A stretch of DNA of 64,000 nt. It comes from Nostoc sp. NIES-4103. Lineage in GTDB: Bacteria > Cyanobacteriota > Cyanobacteriia > Cyanobacteriales > Nostocaceae. Positions within the stretch are counted from its first letter, which is position 1. Each line of letters starts with the position of its first letter. Position numbers and translations under genes: made by a program. Where the stretch lies: NCBI RefSeq assembly GCF_002368335.1, contig NZ_AP018288.1, positions 680,607-744,606 of the forward strand, read 5' to 3'. Below, piece after piece: positions 35,701-44,440 of the stretch. A model generated the notes under the pieces. It did not search any database and was not told the origin of the DNA. It worked only from the letters and a program-made list of their open reading frames with translations.

Positions 35701-37334
35701 CCACAGGCGTGAGTACAGTCACAACGATTACAGCCACCTTCAGCGAAGCCATCAACCCTACCAGCATTAATAGCAGTAGCTTAGAATTGCGAAATCAGGG
35801 AAACACGTTGATTACAGCTAATGTCACCTACGACGAAGCAACCCGCACGGCCACACTCACACCCACCAACCCATTAGCCATCTCAACAACTTACAACCTC
35901 ACAATCATTGGTGGAGCCATTAACCCACGGGTAGTAGATCTTGCAGGCAACGCCCTAGCCAATAACTTTACTTTCTCATTTACCACTGCCAGTACACCAC
36001 CACCATTGAGCATCTGGAATAATTCTCAAACTCCCACAAATCCATCTATTTCCGACCCCAATGCTGTGGAGTTGGGTGTGAAGTTCCGATCTGATATCGA
36101 TGGTTTCATCACTGGTGTACGGTTTTACAAAGGAAGTGGCAACACAGGCACTCACATCGGCAACTTGTGGAGTAGCGATGGTACACAACTAGCAACGGCA
36201 ACTTTCAGCAATGAAACTGCCTCTGGTTGGCAACAGGTTAACTTTAGCTCCCCAGTGGCTATTAGTGCCAACACAGTTTACGTGGCTTCTTACCACACTA
36301 GCGTCGGTAACTACGCCGCCGATAGTGGTTTCTTTGCTGGTGCGGGAGTTGATAACCCACCACTGCACCTGCTGCGCGATGGCGAAAGTGGCGGCAATGG
36401 TGTCTATAACTATGGTGCTAGTAGCTTCCCGAATAATACTTTTCAAGCAAGTAACTATTGGGTTGATGTGGTGTTTGTCACTAGTACAGGCCCAGACACC
36501 ACGCCACCAACGGTGACATCGGCATCTCCCAATGGTGGTGCTACGGCAGTGAGTACAAGCACAACTGTCACGGTCACTTTCAATGAGGCTATGGACTCGG
36601 CAACGATTAATAGCAATACCTTTGAGTTACGTGACTCTAGCAATGCTCCAGTGGCAGCGACTATCAACTATAACACTGCTAATCGTACAGTGACGCTCAC
36701 ACCAACTAGCCCATTGGCAAATTCTACTGCTTATACTGTGACTGTCAAAGGTGGCGGTAGTGACCCAAGGGTGAAAGATTTGGCGGGTAATGCCTTGGCT
36801 GCGAATTTTACTCGCTCTTTTACCACTGTGGCGATACCCACCTGTCCGTGCAACATCTGGAATGGTGCAACCACTCCTAGTGTGGTGACTGTTCCTGACC
36901 CCAATGCTGTGGAGTTGGGTGTGAAGTTCCAGTCCGATGTCAATGGCTATATTACTGGTATTCGTTTCTATAAGGGTGCAAGTAATACTGGTACTCACGT
37001 CGGCACTCTTTGGAGTAGCACTGGTACACAGTTAGCGAGGGCGACTTTTAGCAATGAAACTGCTTCGGGTTGGCAGCAGGTCAACTTTACTACTCCAGTG
37101 GCAATTTCTGCCAATACTACTTATGTGGTGTCTTACCACACTAATGTGGGATATTATTCCCTTGACCAAGGGTATTTTGCCAATGCTGGTGTTGATAATT
37201 CGCCGCTCCATGCCCTCAGTAATGCCTCTGGTAATGGTAATGGTGTTTATAACTATACTGCCAATCCTGCTTTCCCCAGTTCTACTTACAATTCCAGCAA
37301 TTATTGGGTTGATGTTGTGTTTTCTACTAATTAA
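32763..37334 (+). CDS. Giant secreted WD40 / deacetylase-like / Big_5 / DUF4082 protein
   Basis: 1523 residues. A signal peptide (1 to about 33) is followed by seven WD40 repeats (about 46-335), enough for a complete propeller. Next comes an amidotransferase/ThuA-like region (about 387-630), then a polysaccharide-deacetylase-like region with TGDDH at 647-651 and ALHVNT near 707-712 (His at 709). Then follow Big_5 Ig-like (about 965-1078), DUF4082 (1083-1240), Big_5 (1243-1356) and DUF4082 (1363-1523). The deacetylase motifs differ from the classic TFDDG and HSxxH, so activity is uncertain. DUF4082 and Big_5 modules suggest glycan or surface binding outside the cell. The next gene has the same C-terminal modules. 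Codons in the middle third are C-ending far more than elsewhere. Confidence 0.9.
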   Translation: MKRPSRYIILFCCTLFTILLMSFGGQINGPATAQDSLLKSNKSTKAVSAIAYSQDGKNLVSGTEDGRVVVYDAATGKKKIAISATSEEVAITGLSFTKEGKLNSAGRDSVLRQLDLETSKQTYTLPGHEHPIKTLATSPDGNFLATGGEDTKIFLWNAQTNKLDKILEGHESFVESLTFSPDSKTLASSDDQGLIKLWDVKEGKEIKTLLGHADRVNQLAFNPKGDILASVSDDTTARLWDVKTKKQLKVLRKATQPLKTVIFSADGSILLAGGDDKKIFEWNTLTGSFTKSLIGHNGSIKKLTGSPDGKKFVSADKNGEIKIWNAKTSIQEQNIQILDKTVDRPVSIDLDADKSLKKRQTLNSVKKAVVSPSKQTLMGSAASSSGAPILIVTSTSNPFSNYYSEILLNEGLNNFNTSDITSISQQTLAQYDVVLLGEIALSTDQVAMFTDWVADGGNLIAMRPDKKLATLLGLLDTSSSLDNGYLLVDTSTETGYGIVDQTIQYHGSADRYTLNGASSIANLYTNATTATSNPAITVRNIGNNGGSAAAFTYDLARSVIYTRQGNIAWANQERDSLSPIRSDDLFFGNANNDIQPDWVNLNKVAIPQADEQQRLLANLIIKINLDKKPLPRFWYFPNGKKAVVLMTGDDHANGGTAGRFDQFKAKSPANCSLDNWDCVRGTSYIYPNSPLSSQQAAAYEAEGFEVALHVNTNCADFTASTLEDFYTQQLSSFTTNYSSIPAPSTQRHHCLVWSDWFSTPIVELNHGIRFDTTYYYWPPSWVANRPGFFTGSGMPMRLANTDGTTIDVYNATTQLTDESGQTYPSSIDTLLDRAIGSQGYYGVFNVNAHTDATNSLVADAVVTSAQARGVPIVSAKQMLTWLDGRNSSSFSSLSWSNNTLNFTITKATGANNLQAMLPTRRQNLVLDSITRNGNAISYTAQGIKGIEYALFPGDTGSYIATYIQDTTPPTVTTTTPSSNATGVSTVTTITATFSEAINPTSINSSSLELRNQGNTLITANVTYDEATRTATLTPTNPLAISTTYNLTIIGGAINPRVVDLAGNALANNFTFSFTTASTPPPLSIWNNSQTPTNPSISDPNAVELGVKFRSDIDGFITGVRFYKGSGNTGTHIGNLWSSDGTQLATATFSNETASGWQQVNFSSPVAISANTVYVASYHTSVGNYAADSGFFAGAGVDNPPLHLLRDGESGGNGVYNYGASSFPNNTFQASNYWVDVVFVTSTGPDTTPPTVTSASPNGGATAVSTSTTVTVTFNEAMDSATINSNTFELRDSSNAPVAATINYNTANRTVTLTPTSPLANSTAYTVTVKGGGSDPRVKDLAGNALAANFTRSFTTVAIPTCPCNIWNGATTPSVVTVPDPNAVELGVKFQSDVNGYITGIRFYKGASNTGTHVGTLWSSTGTQLARATFSNETASGWQQVNFTTPVAISANTTYVVSYHTNVGYYSLDQGYFANAGVDNSPLHALSNASGNGNGVYNYTANPAFPSSTYNSSNYWVDVVFSTN

Positions 37335-37745
37335 TTCTTAGTTTCTCTGGGTAACCTCCAGCAACTTTTATTGCCTCAAAAAACCCTATTTTGTCAGGCA
37401 ACTAAGCAGAAAAAGTTTTGTTAGCTGGAGCGAAATGCCAAACTCTCCTCCCTTTTGATAGGGGAGGAGATTCAAGTCAAAAGGAAACAGGGAATGGCAG
37501 GATTGACTGAGGATTTAGTCCATTTATCAAGGGCCACACATGACCAGGAAGATAAAATAACAGACGGCCATGTGCATTTGTTCCTAAAGTTCAGGTGACT
37601 GGCGCGGACAAAAAAAGGAGTACGAAAAATGATTTGTAGCTTTCATTTAGCAAATTACTAATAATTCCGATTGATTAACTTAAGTTTTTAAGACTCAAAC
37701 AATGTTCTATATTTACAACTGCTATTGTTCCGTGAAGGAGGCTGA
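37335..37745. other. Gap between the two giant genes
   Basis: 411 bp without a gene. A TCTCCTCCC / GGGAGGAGA hairpin (37444-37470) stands about 110 bp after the first stop; no T-run follows. GAAGGAGG at 37733-37740 is a strong ribosome site for the next gene. The spacing leaves open whether the two are co-transcribed. Confidence 0.6.
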
Positions 37746-40700
37746 ATGAAAAGGTTCATTAGAATGATGATCCTGATGCTAGTAACAACACTTTTGGTCT
37801 TGGGATCGCACATGGGGTTTCCTCTATCAATGCAGAGGGTGCTGGCACAAGCTAATCCCTGTACTTCCCCGATCAATTCAATAGTTGCTGAGAACTGTCA
37901 AGCTGGTAATCCCTCTAGTGAATGGAATATTAGTGGTGCTGGTGACTCAAGTATTCAGGGTTTTGCTAGTGATATTAGCGTCAATAAGGGAGAGACTATT
38001 TCTTTCAAGATCAAAACTAACGCTACTAACTATCGGCTGGATATTTATCGCATGGGCTACTATAGTGGCAACGGTGCCCGCAAAGTAGCAACTATTCAAC
38101 GTTCGTTAACACGGGCCCAGAACCAACCAAACTGCCTTCAAGATACAACAACTGGACTGATAGATTGTGGTAACTGGGCGGTATCTGCATCGTGGTCTGT
38201 GCCAACAAACGCCACGTCTGGGATATATTTCGCCAAAGTTGTGCGTACAGATACAGGAGGAGCAAGCCATATCGTCTTTATCGTTCGGGATGATGCTAGC
38301 ACTTCAGATTTGCTTTTTCAGACCTCTGATACGACTTGGCAAGCTTACAATAACTACGGTGGCAATAGCCTTTATACAGGGTCACCTGCTGGTAGGGCAT
38401 ACAAAGTTAGCTACAACCGCCCGTTCAATACCCGTGTAGTTGATAGCGGGCAAGATTGGCTATTTAACGCTGAATACCCAATGGTTCGCTGGCTAGAAGC
38501 CAATGGTTACAACGTTAGCTACTTTACTGGAGTGGATAGCGATCGCCGTGGTAATTTAATTCGCAATCATAAAGTTTTTCTCTCTGTTGCTCACGACGAG
38601 TACTGGTCAAACGATCAACGCACCAACGTCGAAAATGCCAGAAATCTTGGTACTCATCTGGCTTTCTTTAGCGGTAATGAGATCTTCTGGAAAACTCGTT
38701 GGGAAAACAGCATTGATTCATCAGCTACACCCTATCGCACCTTAGTTACGTACAAGGAAACTAAAGCCAACGCCGTCATCGATCCGCAAGATCCTCCTAC
38801 CTGGACAGGTACCTGGCGCGACCCGCGCTTTAGCCCCCCAGCTGATGGTGGTCGTCCTGAGAACGCCCTGACCGGAACAATCTTCAAAGTCAACGGTGGC
38901 ACTACTGCTATTCAAGTACCCGAAGCAGATGGTAAGATGCGCTTATGGCGCAACACCGACATTGCTAACCTTTCTTCAGGAAGTACTGCCACACTGGCTC
39001 CCGGTACCCTAGGTTATGAATGGGATGAAGACTCTGACAACGGATTCAGACCTCCTGGCTTGGTTCGCTTGTCAAGCACCACGGCCAATAATGTGGAGGT
39101 TCTACAAGACTACGGCTCAACATATGCAAATGGCACGGCGACTCACCATTTAACCCTCTACAAGCATAGTAGTGGTGCCCTAGTCTTCGGTGCTGGAACT
39201 ATACAGTGGTCTTGGGGTTTAGATGCCAATCACGACAATACAAACCGAGGTAATACAACGGATGTGCGGATGCAGCAGGCAACCGTTAACCTATTAGCTG
39301 ATATGAGTGTCCAACCTGCTACCTTACAGAGCAATTTATTAGCTGCCACTGCTTCTACGGATACAACTGCTCCTACCTCAACAATTACCTCACCAATTAA
39401 TGGTACAAATGTACAGATGGGTACACAGGTGACAATCACCGGTACTGCAAGCGATATAGGTGGTGGTGTCGTCGGTGCTGTGGAGGTATCGGTAGATGGC
39501 GGGACAACATGGCATCCTGCCAATGGTCGTGCTAGCTGGAGTTATAGTTGGACACCTACTAGCTCTGGTTCTATAACCATCAATAGCCGCGCCAGTGATG
39601 ATAGCGGTAATCTGGAGACTCCAGGAGCAGGTGTTACTCTCACAGTTGCAGAACGTACTTGTCCTTGCACTATCTGGGATAGCACGGCAACACCAACAAA
39701 TCCATCAGATAGTGATACAAATGCTGTTGAGTTGGGAGTTAAATTCCGCTCAGATAAAAACGGCTACATTAGTGGTGTCCGATTCTATAAAGCAAGCAAT
39801 AATACAGGTACTCATGTCGGCACTCTTTGGAGTAGCACTGGTACGCAGTTAGCGAGGGCGACTTTCACCAGCGAAACAACTTCCGGTTGGCAACAGGTCA
39901 ATTTTTCCAGTCCTGTAGCGATTACTGCTAACACCGTTTACGTAGCTTCTTACCATACCAATGTTGGGCGGTATGCCTCAGATGAAGGATACTTTGCTAG
40001 CACTGGAGTTGATAACCCACCACTTTACGCTCTCCGCAATGGAGTGAGTGGAAGCAATGGTGTCTATAACTATAGCTCTAGCCCAACCTTCCCCAGTTCA
40101 ACTTACCAGTCAACTAACTACTGGGTGGATGTAGTCTTTACAACTAGCACAACTCCTGACACAACTTCACCGACGGTGAGTGCAACGACTCCCAGCAACG
40201 GTGCTACAAATGTCAGTGTTGGAGGAAGCGTTACTGCTACCTTCAGTGAGGCTATGGACTCAACAACAATTAATACCAATACATTTGAGTTGTTGGGGCC
40301 AAATAATACCTTGGTACCAGGTACTGTCACATACAATGCCAACAACAATACTGCGACACTCACACCAAGCAGTTTATTGGCAGCTTCCACAACTTATAGT
40401 GCTACTGTTAGAGGTGGGACTACTGATCCACGGGTAAAAGATCAGGCTGGCAATGCCTTAGCAGCAGACCTTACTTGGTCATTTACCACGGCGGCGGCTG
40501 ACACAACTCCACCAACAGTAACTTCCACGACTCCCAGCAACAATGCTACAGGAGTAGGTACAGGAACAAGCGTCACGGCTAGCTTCAGTGAGGCTATGGA
40601 CTCAACAACAATTAATACCAATACATTTGAGTTGCGAGGGCCAAGCAATACCTTAGTATCAGCCACTGTCACCTACAACGCCAACAACAATACCGCGACA

Positions 40701-41330
40701 TTGACACCGAGTAGTCCACTAGCAACTTCTACGACTTATAGTGCCACTGTTAAAGGCGGTAACACTGACCCTAGAGTCAAAGACTTAGCGGGCAATGCCT
40801 TGGCAGCAAATTTCACCTGGTCATTTACTACGGGGGCGGGAGCAACTAGTATCTGGAATAATACAGTAACTCCTACTGTGGTAGCAGACCCAGAAACCAG
40901 TGCTGTTGAGGTTGGTGTTAGGTTCCGCTCAGATGTCAGTGGTCAAATAACGGGTATCCGCTTTTACAAAAGTGCAAGCAATACGGGTACTCATGTAGGT
41001 ACTTTATGGAGTAACACTGGTTCGCAGTTGAGGAGAGCAACTTTCAGTAACGAAACTGCATCAGGTTGGCAACAGGTCAATTTTTCTAATCCTGTGACGA
41101 TTACTGCTAACACTACCTATGTAGCGTCTTACCACACTAATGTTGGACACTACTCCATAGATGAAGGATACTTTGCTAGCGCTGGTGTGGATAATCCACC
41201 GTTGCACGCCCTAGCCAATGGGGTGAGTGGTAGCAACGGCGTTTATAAGTATAGCTCTACAGCTACGTTTCCAAATAACACTTACAACTCAAGCAACTAT
41301 TGGGTTGATATTGTGTTTGCTCCGAACTAG
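37746..41330 (+). CDS. Giant secreted dimethylformamidase-beta-like / Ig / Big_5 / DUF4082 protein
   Basis: 1194 residues. Signal peptide (1 to about 35), then a region to about 530 that resembles the C-terminal domain of N,N-dimethylformamidase beta subunit (RLDIYRMGYYSGNGARKV, LLFQTSDTTWQAYNNYGG, SVAHDEYWSNDQR, FFSGNEIFWKTRW). Then an Ig-like domain (about 540-635), DUF4082 (638-798), two tandem Big_5 domains (about 804-1030) and a final DUF4082 (1035-1192). The dimethylformamidase similarity is structural and does not mean that substrate. It starts 7 bp after GAAGGAGG. It is exported and probably acts at the cell surface together with the preceding protein. Confidence 0.9.
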   Translation: MKRFIRMMILMLVTTLLVLGSHMGFPLSMQRVLAQANPCTSPINSIVAENCQAGNPSSEWNISGAGDSSIQGFASDISVNKGETISFKIKTNATNYRLDIYRMGYYSGNGARKVATIQRSLTRAQNQPNCLQDTTTGLIDCGNWAVSASWSVPTNATSGIYFAKVVRTDTGGASHIVFIVRDDASTSDLLFQTSDTTWQAYNNYGGNSLYTGSPAGRAYKVSYNRPFNTRVVDSGQDWLFNAEYPMVRWLEANGYNVSYFTGVDSDRRGNLIRNHKVFLSVAHDEYWSNDQRTNVENARNLGTHLAFFSGNEIFWKTRWENSIDSSATPYRTLVTYKETKANAVIDPQDPPTWTGTWRDPRFSPPADGGRPENALTGTIFKVNGGTTAIQVPEADGKMRLWRNTDIANLSSGSTATLAPGTLGYEWDEDSDNGFRPPGLVRLSSTTANNVEVLQDYGSTYANGTATHHLTLYKHSSGALVFGAGTIQWSWGLDANHDNTNRGNTTDVRMQQATVNLLADMSVQPATLQSNLLAATASTDTTAPTSTITSPINGTNVQMGTQVTITGTASDIGGGVVGAVEVSVDGGTTWHPANGRASWSYSWTPTSSGSITINSRASDDSGNLETPGAGVTLTVAERTCPCTIWDSTATPTNPSDSDTNAVELGVKFRSDKNGYISGVRFYKASNNTGTHVGTLWSSTGTQLARATFTSETTSGWQQVNFSSPVAITANTVYVASYHTNVGRYASDEGYFASTGVDNPPLYALRNGVSGSNGVYNYSSSPTFPSSTYQSTNYWVDVVFTTSTTPDTTSPTVSATTPSNGATNVSVGGSVTATFSEAMDSTTINTNTFELLGPNNTLVPGTVTYNANNNTATLTPSSLLAASTTYSATVRGGTTDPRVKDQAGNALAADLTWSFTTAAADTTPPTVTSTTPSNNATGVGTGTSVTASFSEAMDSTTINTNTFELRGPSNTLVSATVTYNANNNTATLTPSSPLATSTTYSATVKGGNTDPRVKDLAGNALAANFTWSFTTGAGATSIWNNTVTPTVVADPETSAVEVGVRFRSDVSGQITGIRFYKSASNTGTHVGTLWSNTGSQLRRATFSNETASGWQQVNFSNPVTITANTTYVASYHTNVGHYSIDEGYFASAGVDNPPLHALANGVSGSNGVYKYSSTATFPNNTYNSSNYWVDIVFAPN

Positions 41331-41429
41331 TAGTTCACCAACCTTAGCATTGCACCTGTGAGAGGAAACTGGGGGAGTAAAAACCTGACCAACAATAGAT
41401 TTACATTATCTGACTAATTTTTGAAAACT

Positions 41430-41472
41430 AAAAGCCTCGAAGTCTTGTATTACATGATTTTGAGGCTTTTGA
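41430..41472 (+). terminator. Terminator after the second giant gene
   Basis: AAAAGCCTC and GAGGCTTTT pair over 9 bp around a 23-nt loop, 100 bp after the stop, ending in TTTTG. Confidence 0.65.
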
Positions 41473-41600
41473 TTAGCCAGCGATCGCCCAGCACTTAAAG
41501 CTTGACTTTACCTTCATCCCTTGAACTCTACCCTTGGTGGACAAGAGCTTTGGCAGTAACATATAAGCGCAAACTTATTTCTGAAGGTGGATGTATAATC

Positions 41601-42440
41601 ATGCCTCAACGTCAAATCTTATTTAAGTCTGATATTCAACTTTCTTACTTAGAGTGGCATCAAGGACAAAAACCTTTACTGCTATTACATGGCTTAGCTG
41701 ACAATGCCGTGGTTTGGTCTAGCTTAGGTGATTACTTGGCAGCAGACTATCACATCGTTGCACCAGATATGCGCGGTCATGGTGAAAGCAGCAAGCCAGA
41801 GAAAGATTATAGTTTTGCAAGTGCGATCGCAGACTTGGAAGCACTCATGGATCAGCTGGGGTGGTCTTCTGCCCATGTTGTCAGCCACTCTTGGACGGGC
41901 AAATTAGCTGCCATTTGGGCAAGGCAAAATCCTAAACGTTTGCGGAGTTTGATTTTGGTCGATCCGATTTTCATCTGGAAAATGCCTAATTTCCTGAAGT
42001 TAACATTGCCAATTTTGTACCAGGTCTTACCCTTTCTCAAAGGTATGGGGCCGTTTGCAAGTTACGAGGAAGCAGAACAACAAGCACGTCAGTTAAGCCT
42101 ATATCAAGGATGGACTGTTTTACAGCAGCAAGTGTTCCAAGCAGGAATTGAACAAAAACCTGATGGTAGTTGGGGTAGCAAGTTTACTATTGCAGCCCGC
42201 AATGAGATTTTTGAGGAAGTACTGCAAGTCCCAGGTTTTACAATTCCTCTTGACACTCCTAGTTTGTTCATACAACCAGAAAAAGGTGTTAACCGTCAAG
42301 ATTGGCAACTCCAACCTTACAAAACCTACCTGAAAAACTTACGTTTGTGCCGAGTTCCCGGCAATCATTGGCCCTTTTTGAGTAATCCAGAGGCATTTAA
42401 CCGGACTGTAGCGGCTTTTCTAGCAGAAGAATATAGGTGA
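41601..42440 (+). CDS. Alpha/beta hydrolase
   Basis: 279 residues from the ATG at 41601 (MPQRQILFKSDIQLSYLEW). Hydrolase marks: oxyanion segment LLLLHGLADNAVVW, VAPDMRGHGES, nucleophile elbow VVSHSWTGKLA (Ser in SxSxxG rather than GxSxG), and the end NHWPFLSNPEAF with the catalytic His. The upstream 33 codons open to 41502 are poorly conserved and overlap a region with no ribosome site. Substrate unknown. 79 bp separate it from the kinase-like gene. Confidence 0.88.
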   Translation: MPQRQILFKSDIQLSYLEWHQGQKPLLLLHGLADNAVVWSSLGDYLAADYHIVAPDMRGHGESSKPEKDYSFASAIADLEALMDQLGWSSAHVVSHSWTGKLAAIWARQNPKRLRSLILVDPIFIWKMPNFLKLTLPILYQVLPFLKGMGPFASYEEAEQQARQLSLYQGWTVLQQQVFQAGIEQKPDGSWGSKFTIAARNEIFEEVLQVPGFTIPLDTPSLFIQPEKGVNRQDWQLQPYKTYLKNLRLCRVPGNHWPFLSNPEAFNRTVAAFLAEEYR

Positions 42441-42519
42441 GATACATCTCATTATTGCTCGACCCCAGACCAAAATTCAACAAGAGCGATCGCTACTTTT
42501 ACCACAGATTCAGCCAGTC

Positions 42520-44220
42520 ATGAGCCTTTGTATCAATCCAGTTTGTCTCAAACCCAATAACCCTGATAATCATCAAAACCGTTTCTGTCAAAATTGTGGT
42601 TCTCCACTAGAATTGCTAGGGCGTTATCGGGTGATGCACTTGCTGAGTGACAAAACTGATTTTGGCAAAGTCTATGAAGTATACGAACAAGACACACCGA
42701 AAATCCTCAAGGTACTCGCACACAATCTATCAAACGACACCAAAGCAGTGAAAATGTTTCGGCAAGAAGCAGATGTGTTGAAAAAGCTGCATCATCCTGG
42801 CATTCCCAAAGTTGATGACTATTTTCAGCATCAAACTAGAAATAATTTGGTGTTGCACTGCATAGTCATGGAAAAAATCGACGGGTTGAACTTAGAACAA
42901 TGGCTAAAGCAACAGCAAAATCATTTCATTTCTCAAGAACAAGCTATCACTTGGCTCAAACAGTTGGTAGGAATTTTAGATTTAATACATAACAAGCTGT
43001 ATCTGCATGGAAATATTCAGCCATCTAATATCATGATCCGTAAAGATGGGCAGTTGGTATTGATGGATTTTGGCACTACTAAGGAACTAACAAGAACCTA
43101 CCTATCCCAACTCAGCAAAAACAGTGGCAGCATCACAAAAAAGATATCATCAAGTTACAGCGCCCCTGAACAAACAAACGCGATCGCTGTACCGCAATCA
43201 GATTTTTTTGCCTTGGGACGCACCTTTGTGTTTTTGCTAACTGGGCATCATCCTTTAGATATGTACGATGTTCACCACAATTTATTGCAGTGGCAAGGTC
43301 ATGCTAGCCATATCTCACCCTTGCTGTTGAATTTAATTGATTGGTTAATGATGCCGGAGGTAGAGAAACGTCCTACTAATGCCCAGGAAATTTTGCAGCG
43401 TTTAGAGGAAATTGAACAGCAACAGACTCACATCAATGCGTTGGGAATTTCTGAATCTGAACAGTTAGCCCAACCAAAACAGAATATACTCTCGTCGTCA
43501 GCACATAAACAACCAGAAAAATTGGCTCTACCAGCACTATTTGCAGCGCTGCTGGTGTCAATGGGATTACTTAATATCATCGGTTTATTTACAGGCTATC
43601 CAAAATTGACCACATTTCCTAACAATGGACAATATCCACAAAGAAAAGGCAAGATTGATTACTTTCCATATGCAGAAGGTAGAGATAGTCAAGGTAGAAT
43701 TGCCGAATTTAATATAGCTGTTTTATCAATAGAGTATAAATGGCTTTACGGGAGTAACTTTCAAATAAAATATAACGATCAAGTTATTAGTGTTGAAGTT
43801 TTAAATTTAAATTTACAACAAGAAGGTATACAGCAGATAATGGAAAATCCCGATGAAATTATCTCTGTAGGTACAGCTGCTTGTGAGGGTAATGTATCTG
43901 TTGGACAACGCATAGCTTTAGAGCGTTCTAAGCAGGTACAGATTTTAGCAAAAAAGTTATTTAGTAATACGCCAAGTGTGAAAAATTATCGCTTATTAAA
44001 TCTCGGTCAATTTCTGCGGAATAATTGTCAGCGTAATCAAGATTTAACTGCATACCAAAGAAGTGTAATTATTATGGGTGTCAAAAAAAAGTCAGCAGGT
44101 GTAATTCTGGATGAAGCATTAAGAGATAGGTTAGATAAGCAGCCTTTTGGTGATTTTAAATTAAAAGATTATTCCTTGGGTTCAGTGGAAAAATTTAAGA
44201 CGATATCTAGTAATTTGTAG
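42520..44220 (+). CDS. Membrane-anchored Ser/Thr kinase-like protein, probable pseudokinase
   Basis: 566 residues. An N-terminal zinc ribbon (Cys 4, 9, 23, 26) as in cyanobacterial Spk kinases precedes a kinase domain (about 36-295) with the beta3 Lys near 64 (KILKVLAH) and DFG at 183-185. The glycine loop is degenerate (LSDKTDFGKV), and the catalytic loop reads HGNIQPSN at 163-170 where active kinases have HRDxKxxN. Asn replaces the catalytic Asp and Gln the Lys. A membrane helix follows (about 336-357), then a C-terminal domain with a VGTAACEGNVSVGQRIALERSKQVQ pattern recalling OmpA-like folds. It probably binds nucleotide or partner proteins without phosphorylating; inferred from the motifs. 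Confidence 0.9.
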   Translation: MSLCINPVCLKPNNPDNHQNRFCQNCGSPLELLGRYRVMHLLSDKTDFGKVYEVYEQDTPKILKVLAHNLSNDTKAVKMFRQEADVLKKLHHPGIPKVDDYFQHQTRNNLVLHCIVMEKIDGLNLEQWLKQQQNHFISQEQAITWLKQLVGILDLIHNKLYLHGNIQPSNIMIRKDGQLVLMDFGTTKELTRTYLSQLSKNSGSITKKISSSYSAPEQTNAIAVPQSDFFALGRTFVFLLTGHHPLDMYDVHHNLLQWQGHASHISPLLLNLIDWLMMPEVEKRPTNAQEILQRLEEIEQQQTHINALGISESEQLAQPKQNILSSSAHKQPEKLALPALFAALLVSMGLLNIIGLFTGYPKLTTFPNNGQYPQRKGKIDYFPYAEGRDSQGRIAEFNIAVLSIEYKWLYGSNFQIKYNDQVISVEVLNLNLQQEGIQQIMENPDEIISVGTAACEGNVSVGQRIALERSKQVQILAKKLFSNTPSVKNYRLLNLGQFLRNNCQRNQDLTAYQRSVIIMGVKKKSAGVILDEALRDRLDKQPFGDFKLKDYSLGSVEKFKTISSNL

Positions 44221-44258
44221 TCTATCTCAGAGATGATTTATAAAGTAAACCTTAAATT

Positions 44259-44360
44259 GTAGTGGCGTGTCAAGGCTAAAATGTTGCATTAATTAACCAC
44301 AAAGACACAGAGATAAAAAAAGAATTTTATTGCACAACTTTAGTCTTGACACGCTACTAC
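44259..44360. mobile_element. MITE-like inverted repeat
   Basis: About 30-bp inverted arms, matching at some 26 positions (GTAGTGGCGTGTCAAGGCTA facing its complement at 44331-44360), enclose about 42 bp that include a CACAAAGACACAGAG repeat scrap. No coding capacity and no clear target duplication. Between the pseudokinase and DUF4238 genes. Confidence 0.5.
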
Positions 44361-44440
44361 TTAAAATTTGCTAGTCTTGTTAAATTAACAGGATTTATGT
44401 ATAATACGACTCCGCTATATTTACTTCATCATAGCTCACT

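Noticed and set aside
36189..36998. Several minus-strand frames in the giant genes
   Set aside because: They are shadows of the repeated Big_5 and DUF4082 coding sequence, with low-complexity products.
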